A model generated the notes under the pieces. That model worked only from the letters and a program-made list of their open reading frames with translations, ran no database searches and had not been told where the DNA came from. From Lottia gigantea (Eukaryota; Mollusca; Gastropoda; Lottiidae): DNA of 64,000 nt. The stretch spans positions 2,313,782-2,377,781 of the forward strand of contig NW_008708846.1 of assembly GCF_000327385.1 (NCBI RefSeq), given 5' to 3'. Shown in pieces: positions 13,701-25,700 of this stretch (the first letter of the stretch is position 1; each line of letters opens with the position of its first letter). Position numbers and translations under genes: made by a program.

Positions 13701-16700
13701 CAATTTTTAGGGCTTAAACGGAAGCTGATGCGGAACTGCTCTCTGTATTTCAGATATAAATACAAGATTAAAATCTGAAGATGATATTATTAAAGAAGAA
13801 GATATAAGATATTTTATTAAAGATGATAATGAAATGTTAGATATGGAGAGTGGAGTATTAGATGACCCTACTAATATACCTTTATGGATTAAACTGTCCT
13901 ATAAAAAACTCAATGATTCTGATAGGTGAGTGGTCTTGGTTGCTGATTTTTGTCACTGACTAGAGTCTTGTCATGAGTTTGACATTATAAATCCTATAAT
14001 CTCTATATAAACCATGTCGTATTGTGGAAGCACACAGGAGATTTTACTCAATAAGACCGTTCATGTGCCCACACCCTTACCTTTAAAAATTTCCAATGTT
14101 ATACGATATAAAGTGGTGAAAATGAACATGCAAGAATAAGGCAAGGGGAGGCTAAATAGCCCACATGTGATCTAAAATAGTGTTGCAAATACATGTACAT
14201 ACAATTAAACCAAAAACCAAACCTCATATCTGCTAACGGCTTTTTTGTTATTGTTTGGAATGTTAACTGAATATTAATGGCATTTTTTTTCTTGATTGGA
14301 ACTAGAAAATTTATTTGAACCTGTTTCCATTCATTTCAGGAACAGCAAATCAAGTTTAGATAAGGCATTACATGTATTAGCTCGAGGTATTGAATCTAAT
14401 AAGACTAATAGTGATTTGTGGCATCATTATTTATTACTATATAAACATCATGTTCATAGTGAGAAGGATATTGTAGAAATATATAATACAGCTTTACAAT
14501 TATCACCCAGTTATGATATATACTGGATGGTTAGTATTTATTGTTTAATATTTATAAATGTCAACCCTCATACTATATAAACATATAACAAAACACAAGA
14601 CAATGTTATGGAATATAACACACTTCTTTAATAAGATTANNNNNNNNNNNNNNNNNNNNNNNNNNNNNNNNNNNNNNNNNNNNNNNNNNNNNNNNNNNNN
14701 NNNNNNNNNNNNNNNNNNNNNNNNNNNNNNNNNNNNNNNNNNNNNNNNNNNNNNNNNNNNNNNNNNNNNNNNNNNNNNNNNNNNNNNNNNNNNNNNNNNN
14801 NNNNNNNNNNNNNNNNNNNNNNNNNNNNNNNNNNNNNNNNNNNNNNNNNNNNNNNNNNNNNNNNNNNNNNNNNNNNNNNNNNNNNNNNNNNNNNNNNNNN
14901 NNNNNNNNNNNNNNNNNNNNNNNNNNNNNNNNNNNNNNNNNNNNNNNNNNNNNNNNNNNNNNNNNNNNNNNNNNNNNNNNNNNNNNNNNNNNNNNNNNNN
15001 NNNNNNNNNNNNNNNNNNNNNNNNNNNNNNNNNNNNNNNNNNNNNNNNNNNNNNNNNNNNNNNNNNNNNNNNNNNNNNNNNNNNNNNNNNNNNNNNNNNN
15101 NNNNNNNNNNNNNNNNNNNNNNNNNNNNNNNNNNNNNNNNNNNNNNNNNNNNNNNNNNNNNNNNNNNNNNNNNNNNNNNNNNNNNNNNNNNNNNNNNNNN
15201 NNNGATGTATATTGTGTTGAAACGTTATGTGCCTAATCTTATTAAAGAAGTGTGTTATATTCCATAACATTGTCTTGTCTTTTGTTATATGTGCTCGTAT
15301 ATGTCTTAGATAAAGATATTTGGTTTGTCAAGTATTTCCGACTTTAAAAGAACCATTATATTTTGTACTTTTATTCATGAAAACTATACACCAATATCTA
15401 GAGAAATGTGTCCTTTAACACCTCTGAAAAATTTGATTGAAAATCTCCAGTCCTACTTATTTCGAAGGTTTCAACTAAATATACAGAGATATTATAAAGC
15501 TAGACACCAAATAGGTCTGCTTAATTAACAATTAATACTCTCAGTTATTAATTAACAATTTTAAAACCAATTCAGTTTGATCAAGTAGATACATAGATAT
15601 AAATAGCATAGTTTAGAAATATTTTTAGGTATGATTTTCGATGTTTTTGATTTGAAAAATTTTTCATACTGCCTCTTTAAGAGTTATTTCCCTTGCACCA
15701 ATTTTCAAAAGCAGTTTATACTTTTGATTCCTTAACATCAGTTATATCACCCTTTTAGTTGATTATAATAAAATATAGTTGTTTTTATCATTATTTAAAT
15801 GTATGTGTTTCAGTATTTAGAGTGGAGTACAGGTTACAGTAATAAAGACAGTATATGTGATAAAATAATAGAATACCTCACATCTACTGACAGTCTACCA
15901 TTAGAACAACATTCACATTATTTACTAGAAATCATACTGTATAAAGTCACACTAGCTGTTCAAACTGGTCGTTTTAAAACTGGTCTAAATTTTATACAGG
16001 TATGTGTGTTTTAATTTCAGTTATTATACGCCCACATTGCAATGTGTGCAAATATCACTTTTGCAAAGTGGTCCAACCACAATTGGCTTTACAAGCCAAC
16101 TGTTGTTTGTCTAGTCTTCTATAAAGTTTTGTGTGTGGAACTATATCCACAAAATTTGCAGATAAGTTTGAATTTGGGTTCAGTGTGACAAATATTTTCT
16201 AAATTTTTTACAAGGTGTAGGATGAGTTTGAATCTGATAATCATCTTACAAATATTTGTGGAGTTACTGCCCTTGATACCCTGAAACTACATTAAATATT
16301 GCCTATTCTCTGACTACAATGTCAACTGAATTTATAATTGTAAACATGATTTTATTGAGGGGAATTTTGAGTTTGAAAAGCAGGTCATTTTCACGTGAAT
16401 TTTCTAGGAGGGAAGTGTGTCTATTTTAATGTAAAATCACCTTATATTTCTATAGACTCAAAGACATTCTAAGACAAATGGCATAAAGTTGAAAATATTA
16501 TTTCATGAATATTTATGAAATGAGAGAAAAATTGCAATTCAAAGCACAATGTAGTCAGACAGTAGTGCGATTAAGGCCAAAGGTTTTATATGCCCACATT
16601 GCAGTATCTGTCAACCATATCTCTGACAAGTTCGAATTTCGGTACTGTTTGACAAATATTTTTTAAGTAACAGCTCTTGATATAAAAAAAGATTGGATTT

Positions 16701-19700
16701 TGAAGATAAGCCAAAATTTTTTCCAGAATTTTATAGGATTTATAGTTTTATATCGAACATCTTGTGAAGTTCTTGTGTACTAATGACAACATGATACAAA
16801 TCATTTGTGATTATTTGTTTGGATTCAGTTATAGAAACAGATGATATAATTGGGCAGATCAGGCTCATGCTGCTGCTCTACCAAAATTTCCCTCATTGCA
16901 TACTGACTGGCATTGCTATTTTCTTAATTAGCCCATTTGGAGCCAAAAATTTTTATTTCAAATAATGAAATCTTCAGAAAAAGGCACATAACATAAATTT
17001 TCCTCATGAACAAAAAAAGAGCTCTTAGCCTTTTAATGATTTACTAATATCCTTTAGTTTAAAAAAATTGTGGTTTTTGTGAAATGCTTTTTTTCTCTAA
17101 CTCAATATATTATTATTTTAAACACTGATATCATGTCTGATAGACCACTTCAATATTTAACATAAAACAGATACATTTTTAAAGTAGAACACACAAAATA
17201 AGAGTGCACTTGAAATGAAGTTTTAATCGGTTTTTAAGTTGAAATATCTTTATCTCATGCAATTCAGAATATTTACTGGAGCACTTTAAACTGTCCTCTT
17301 ATTGGATATTGTAAGCTTGTTATCTTGATATGATAAAGACTAAAGCTGTGTGTGAAGATGTTCATAAAATATGCTTTTATCAGTTACTAGCGTCTTAACA
17401 ATAGAATATCATACAGTATTTCATTCTGTATACTTTAAAGTTGTGTTCTCCCTTCTGGTTGTACCAATTTAGTAGTGCATCAAATTTGAACAACAACTGT
17501 TGTTTTTAACACGGATAACAACTTAGATTCGTGAGGATTGTGTCCGTCCATCTGATGGTCCTTGGTCAAAACTCTTGGCATTAATTTTTGTAAAGATTAT
17601 CTGTACCCATTTATATTCATAGAATGGAATAATTAATACATATGATTTAGTCACGTGCCGATGTAGATTAGAACCCACGATCACTACTTGTTTAGCGTTA
17701 TCAAGCAAATGGCGTCAAGTTCCAGTCTGCCCTCAAACTAACTTGTGCTCCTTTTTATTTTGATTTCTGTCTGGATCAATATTATTGTATTACCAATTTA
17801 TTGTCAATTTAGTTTTTTAATATGCAAAGCTTTGTGATTGTGTTAGCTTACATTTGGTTTGTTGGCACATATATATTCAAATCACATTATTGGTTAGGAA
17901 AGCACCAACTTTAACTTATTTGGATGATGTATTTAGATCGGTTAACAATACTTCTTTTTCATGCTTGGGAATGCAGATATTGAAATCCTGAATCTGTAAA
18001 TCTATCTCAACAATATGTCTTGTCTTTCTGAGTAATCTTCCAATTGTATTAAAGTTCTTATTTACTATGGACACCCCCAATGCATGTAATTCCTGATACA
18101 TAAAATGTGTTTTATTGTGTAATTGGTTGATAATTTATATACAAAAAACAATACATTTAACTTAGTGGTAGCATATCTGTCTAAACATACACTTTATAAT
18201 AGAATTTTGATGGAATAAAAGGATTATTGTGTCTGCTGGGAGGAAATTACAGCTACATGCATCACTATTTAAAATGAATATTGCAATCTATTTCTATAAG
18301 TTAGGAGTACAGTCAAAATGCTGGTTTTAATACCAGCTTCACTAAATGAAATTAAATTGTAAACAAAGCTGGTATCTGATTTTCATATTTAAAGGGACAG
18401 GTTCAGCATCTGTTTGACCAATCATACCTTACTCTCAGAAACAAGAATTTAGCTAAGCTAATAGGTAATATTGTTCATAGCTCACAATCGAAATTTTAGC
18501 CATTATTATCCATTTTCGAAAGTTAATAAAACGACATCTTTTCTTGAGACTCTGCCGTACGTTATATGCAATTTTCGTACATTTCTAGTATTTCTGAAGA
18601 TTATATAATATGTACATAATGCAAGACCCAAATCAACCCCCCAAAATATCAAATCTGTCCCTTAAAATTTAGTGACATAATCTGATTTATTTTCATAAAC
18701 CTGAGTAAACTTTTAATGGTATTCCTGCTTTTGACTTTAGATTGCTTGGTAAGGTGATATACTATCTTCTTTCAAGTATCACCCAGTCAGTGATGCAGGC
18801 AGAAGGTGGCTGACATGGAAAGAGCATTTAGTTATTTAATAATTATTATATAATAACTGCATTCTGTGCTAGATTTATTGGATAGTAGGCAATTTAAATT
18901 AGGAAGGCTAATTCCACAGTCCTGGCAAAATGTCCCTCAATGCACCCTGCATGGCATTGCTCGTCTTCATTATCCCACATGGTTTAGAAAAGTAGGACTT
19001 AAAACTCCATTCATATGATTTCTTTTTTTACCATTAGTAGAACCTTACTCCATTTCTTTAAGATGTTAAATTGAAGATAACATGGATTTCATCAATGAAG
19101 CAAGCAATTCATATCAATACACTGGACTGAAAAATACAATAGATATATAAAACCATCTATTTAACAAACTCATTTTTTTCTTTAAAACACAATAGACTTG
19201 TTTATTTTAGACAATATATTTTCAATGTGTTCTCACTATAAAATACGTGTAATAAGAACCATGTACTAAAGGGTAAGCAGGGACGTTTACATGAACACTC
19301 TAAATATTTAGCTTATAATTTTAGCAATTAAATAACTTTGAACGCATCTTAGGATCACATTGTGAAAACTAAAGAGCTCAGACAGGTTGAAACTCATATG
19401 CTTATTAAAATAACATTAGTTTTATTTCGACTACCAATGGTGTTTGCATTACAGCTTTACTACACGTTCAGCCCATGTTTTCATTCAAAACATAACTCAA
19501 ATTAGAAGCACAAAAGGGTTGGTCTAAAAAATGCAGGGATTAAATATTTGATATTTTTCAGCTGATCTTTTCAACTTTTACAACTCTGCATTAAAAAACA
19601 TTCAGTCTAGACTAAAATAAGGTGTGATTTTATTATACACCTACAGTGTTCATTAATTTAAAGGCTATTATATGTTTGTAATATCTTTGAAAATTTTAAA

Positions 19701-22700
19701 AAAAAAATTGAAATGAAGCTAATGAAAAAAAGATTTCTAGAAGTTCAAAATTTGAACCAAGTGATTTTCTTAATACGAGGTTTACTCTTTTTACTGACAT
19801 TCAGATTGACATCACTCCCACATATTGTTGACTATTTGGAGATCGTCCTTAAATAGTCATAACTTTTGTGTTAATAAAGCACCCACGCACTCTCCAATTG
19901 ATATCAATGTAAGAAAAGAAAATATTTGAAATAAAATGAAGCTTTATGAGTTCTAGTTGACACACCCAGACACATAATGTAACCAGGTATGGTAGAAGGT
20001 GAGCATACCGTTCTAAGAACTGTTTTGAGACCTATTGGAACGAATTGGAACTGTTCTCAGAAAGCTCGACAATTAACACTCTGAACTGTTCAGAGCACAG
20101 ATAAATTTTGTAATGGAAACAGGGTTAAGCAATCTGAACTTCTTCAGAATGTTATTCTTATTGAAATACAGAAGAATTCAATGGATTGGATTTTCATTTT
20201 GAAAAAGTGGTATGAAAGATATCATATTTGAGCTGATTAAGCAAATAATTAGATGACTATGTATATAGATTTACACTAAGTTTATCTACAATGTTGGATA
20301 TATCTGAAATTAGATGAAATATATAGTATTACAGTATCTTTTCACAAAGAAAAATATATTATCTGTCATCTGCAAGTTTTATTTGGACTGTAAGGCAGCA
20401 TACAGATAAGAGTTTTAGACGCTTGCATGAAATCAGCAAATAGTTTCTGTTGTCTGCCAATGTAATACCACCTAACTGTGTTTGACAACTTACATGCACC
20501 ACATATCTATGTGTATATATAATAATGACATTTACATCACATGATGCCAGCAAGATAATAATAAAGAAGTGATAATGAAATGATGTGCACTGAATCAACT
20601 GGGCTGAATCTAATAGAATTAACATTAATGAGAAAAATGCCAGGGCTGACTGAAAAGGTTTTAAAGAAACGGGTTTGCCATCCGTTTAACCAATTGTACC
20701 TTAATCTCAGAAACAGAATTTTTTTATTGAAGCCAATCAGTATTATTTAAGCCTTCAAATCAATATGTGTCCAGATTTATCCTCAATTGAAAGTTAACAT
20801 AACGACTCGTCTTTTCTTTAGACTCTGATAAAAGACATGTTTAGAAATAGAAGTAGAACCTCGTTTGAAGTATTTTAATGGAATTATGCGATTTTTCGTA
20901 CATTTCTGAAGACTATACATTTATTCAAACCTCAAATCATCTCTCGAAAATATCAAATCTGTCCCTTTAATACGGTGTGGAAAGCTGATGTGTAACCAAT
21001 GTGATATTTCAAAGCATTTCTGTTCCCTACCCTTCATATCTTGTTATTTATTATAAGCAAAGGGTAGTGGGTTCTTATCTTAGTCAGCATGTTAAATTCT
21101 GGTGAATTGTTAGGGATAATTTGGGTAAGATGAATGCCAAGAGGTTTAGCAAGGTACTAGCTTGTAGACAGGATCCCCAGCATGTGAACCTAAGTTATTA
21201 TCTTTGTAAAAGATATTTGTTGCTATTTCTCACAATATTTATGTAACGCTTTCAATCTTTTTAGTCATCCCTCCCACATCTTCATCAGTTGTAATTTATT
21301 CTTGTAAAAATGTTATATTTACTCTGATTCATGCACGTAAAGAATTAGACAGAACTTTCTGACTTCCAGTAGGCGTAATTATCAGAGATGCAATCTTAAC
21401 GCTGACTTATTACCTGCTAGATCTTTTTGATCATATCTGATAAGATGTAGGTGAATTCAGATATCTTAGTTAAGAAATTTTAAGAAAAATGAAAGGGGTT
21501 GAAAGCCGACACCCAGCCTGGACTAGGATCTTGACTGAGCTAGTAATCATTCAAGTTAGGAGATTACAGCATATGATGACATCTTTTTGCAGAAATGATA
21601 TTAAACTCTTAAATGTTGCAAATTGCTTGTTCCAAGCTTTACTCAAATGTTGCAAATTGCAAGTTTTTACTTTTTGTGTTTATCAGTCAGATCAATAATA
21701 TTGCATAACTATTCCGTCAATTTGGCATGTCCATTTGAATGTCGAAGGTGGTTTTGATTTAGTGCTTGTTGTCTTAATATGACTGGAAGGAAATGTTGTA
21801 TTGATCTGTAATGTACTTTTGTATGTAAGATTAACAAATCAAACTATTCAACTGAAAGTTACATTGTTTATATCCTGATTAAATGAAAATAAATTGTCCC
21901 TATGAACCAAAGTAGAGCAATATGATAGATTCTTTGGCATTTGTTATCCCACAGTTAGTCATTACATGTCTTGATTGCTGCTCAAAAATATCATCATATT
22001 ATTTATTGCAACATTTTTCAGTTTTAGCCAATCAAGTTAGATTTTGATTTGCATTTCATAAAAATTTGGTAAAAAATTTAAAATGCTCTGGATGCATTCT
22101 TCAGATGAATCTTAAATAAATCCCTAGATTATGGAGAATGCAGAAAGCTGCCTTATATTTCTAGTTTGGCAAAAAATTTCACATGCAATACACAATTTGA
22201 TTTGATTTGTAGATCATGATGATAAATTTTAATTTCTACTAATCATAGGAAATAAAGGTTGCAGAAGGGTTAATTAAACTGTGATGTAATACTGCTTAAA
22301 TTGAACCCTGTGTTGGCTACTGTCTTAATGTATAATTTGAATATTTACTCATATATTTAACTTTAGTATTTTCAATATGCAAGAAAATCCCACAAAACAC
22401 AAACTGACATCTGAAATTCTACGAATTAAGAAATATGTCTGTTATAAGACTCTACATGAAATGCTGAAAAGTAACAGCATGTTTGAGGTAACTATCAATG
22501 TTCACATAGGCATCTAAATCTTGTTTATTGTTTTGACAAATCATTAATGTAATTTTCTGTTATATTTGCAGAGCATAATCAAGGCTAATACAAAGACAGA
22601 TAGAAGTGAACTGTTGAATATTTTGAATATTGGTGATAAATCTGTACTTTGGATTAGTTACATTCATCTTCTAGAATACCACCATCTACCTTCATCATTA

Positions 22701-25700
22701 TATAGTTCTAATAATCAAAATCCAGGTCATATTTTAGACAAGGTTAGTAAATCATTATATAGTTCTAATAGACAATTCCTGGTCATATTTTAGACAAGGT
22801 GAGTAAATCATCATTATATAGTTCTAATAATCAAAATCCTGGTCATATTTTAGACAATGTGAGTAAATCATTATATAGTTCTAATAATCAAAATCCTGGT
22901 AATATTTTAGACAATGTGAGTAAATCATTATATAGTTCTAATAATCAAAATCCAGGTCATATTTTAGACAAGGTTAGTAAATCATTATATAGTTCTAATA
23001 ATCAAAATCCTGGTCATATTTTAGACAAGGTGAGTAAATCATCATTATATAGTTCTAATAATCAAAATCCAGGTCATATTTTAGACAAGGTTAGTAAATC
23101 ATTATATAGTTCTAATAATCAAAATCCTGGTCATATTTTAGACAAGGTGAGTAAATCATCATTATATAGTTCTAATAATCAAAATCCTGGTCATATTTTA
23201 GACAAGGTTAGTAAATCATTATATAGTTCTAATAATCAAAATCCTGGTCATATTTTAGACAAGGTGAGTAAATCATCATTATATAGTTCTAATAATCAAA
23301 ATCCTGGTCATATTTTAGACAAGGTTAGTTAATCATTATATAGTTCTAATAGACAATTCCTGGTCATATTTTAGACAAGGTAAGTAAATCATCTTTATAT
23401 AGTTCTAATAATCAAAATCCTAGTCATTTTTTAGACAAGGTTAGTAAATCATTATATAGTTCTAATAATCAAAATCCTGGTCATAATTTAGACAAGGTGA
23501 GTAAATCATTATATAGTTCTAATAATCAAAATCCTGGTCATATTTTAGACAAGGTGAGTAAATCATTATATAGTTCTAATAATCAAAATCCTGATCATAT
23601 TTTAGACAAGGTGATTAAATCATCATTATATAGTTCTAATAATCAAAATCCTAGTCATATTTTAGACAAGGTTAGTAAATCATTATATAGTTCCACTAAT
23701 CAAAATCAAAAGGTCAATAAAAAATACTATTATATATATCTTGATTAGTTGAAAGAATTTGCAACTTTTTGACCAGATATCATTTTATTTGTTGCAATTT
23801 ACGTGTATTTTAGAGTAATTTGATGATAGAATGGAAACCAGTAGAAGAATTGTTGACATCTGTTGATCTATTGATAGAGTATTTCTGGCAGGCTGTAGAG
23901 CAGTGTTCTGGTGGATTAACAGATAGTAATCTTAATCTACTTTATTGTCAAACTATTTTTGATAACTTCATAGCCTTCTTATCTTCCGTGTCTAGGTGAG
24001 TTGAACTTATTTGCGTAGTTGGGTTGCGTTTTTGCAGAGATGTCATTACTTTGTCTGAAGCCAATATTTATCAGATGAGTTTTGATATGTTATTAGCAGA
24101 GAGTGTAGACATATCTTGAAAACATGGTTACAAACAATAAGATATGGAAGGGATTTGGGCAACAAGTGTATAAATTACGTATCGTACACAATCATCTTTC
24201 AACTGTAGCTAAATTGGTTTTGAAGATCACGATTACCAAAGGAAAAAACACTAAAAATATACATGGTTCTGCAACTTGTTTTGTCAACTTAGCATCCCTT
24301 TCGAAAAGGTTCACAAAGCTAATATTGGGTTTTTGGTAATATTTCACAAACATGTACTCAGTAATCATGTATTAAACAAATAATTTGATTAAATTGAAAA
24401 CCATTACATAACAAATTACTTGAATAATGTATAACATGTGTAGTGTTGGGTGTTATAGAAGATACTCTCCTGACTGTAAAAGCACTGGCCAAGGTCATAA
24501 GAACAATTTGAGTAATAAATATTAAATTGAAATGGTACTATAAATGTTCTTCGCTGCATGCAAAGAGAAATTACAACAATGTAAATTCTGAAAGGACTGA
24601 AATAATACAATGCTTACAAATAATCCCCCAAAAATTGTTTATAACACATAATACAATTGTTTCAGAGAGTTAGTGGAATGGGGTCTAATTTGCCATGGAC
24701 ATGTTAATTACTTAGATATGTAGTATCACACTTTATTTTAAAGGGACGGATGTGCCATTTTCGGGGGTTGATTTTAGTCTTGAATATTATGTAAATAGTC
24801 TTCAGAAGTACTAGAAATGTACAAAAACCACATAATTCCTTTAAAAATACTTCAAATTAGGAATTTTACTCACTATTTCTATATATCGTCGGTGGGCTTC
24901 CAAAATCGCGAATATGCAGAATTCAAAATTTTTCAGGACAGACAAAAAACTGCATAACTTTGTTAATAATGGAAGAATAATGTTAGTTTTTGGTATATAT
25001 AGTTCTTATGCGTCTTTACATACTATGCTGGTACATTTTTGTGTGGGTCTACATTCGTGACGTCAGAAATGGATATACGCGATTTTGACATTACAATTTG
25101 AGAAAAATGATGTTATACATCATTTTGATTTTAACAGATAGACATGTTTTATGAATATTTTTATGATATAATGAAAAATATATCATTCAAACGAGTTAAC
25201 AAATTTTATTAAAAAAAAAAATCATTTCAATAAAAACAAAGAATGACGATATCTACTTGATATTCTGTATGAAAAGAGTGTACTGCAAAATAAATCTCAA
25301 AGAATGAAATTAAAACGGCTTAGTTACTATTACAATAAAATATAACAATACAAATAAACTCATTCTCAATGTGAATAAGGCCATCATAAAACGGGTGGTA
25401 ATCCTTAGGAATAACTGCTTTTAGTTCCTGCAAATGTTTGTATTTCTTTGCTTTGATTTTTGGTTTTACATCATAAAGTTTTGGAATGGTTAACTGTGTT
25501 TCGGATGCCTCTGAGTTTCGACGTCTACAAGGTAACTCTTCAAATTCTGTATCAGAATACCGTAACTTATGGGAGATAATTCCGTTTTTGTATTGGAGAA
25601 GTCTTATATTAGTAACTACAGGGTCTCCACTACCGCGACCAGGACGGATTGAGGTATAGTACTTCAATTCCGAATATTTGCGAAAAAAATCACTGGAGAG

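Larger units (their letters stand above)
16000..22571 (+). other. Intron 19 (6.6 kb), repeat-rich
   Basis: No exon is required between exons 19 and 20, since the protein is continuous across the join. Contents: a MITE family F copy (16305-16566), fragments of the CCTGGCAAA repeat (about 16853-16945 and 18880-19015), a SINE (17525-17755, minus), MITE family A copies (18389-18665 and 20661-20970) and a SINE copy (21030-21230). The rest is AT-rich unique DNA. Confidence 0.75.

Noticed and set aside
14545-15270. Long ORFs across the N run on both strands
   Set aside because: They exist only because Ns carry no stop codons.
22799-23332. 177-codon open frame of SKSSLYSSNNQNPGHILDKV-type repeats as a stand-alone repeat protein
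   Set aside because: It is the tandem copy of the exon 20 end and its donor. It has no ATG of its own, and the protein joins exon 20 to exon 21 without it.
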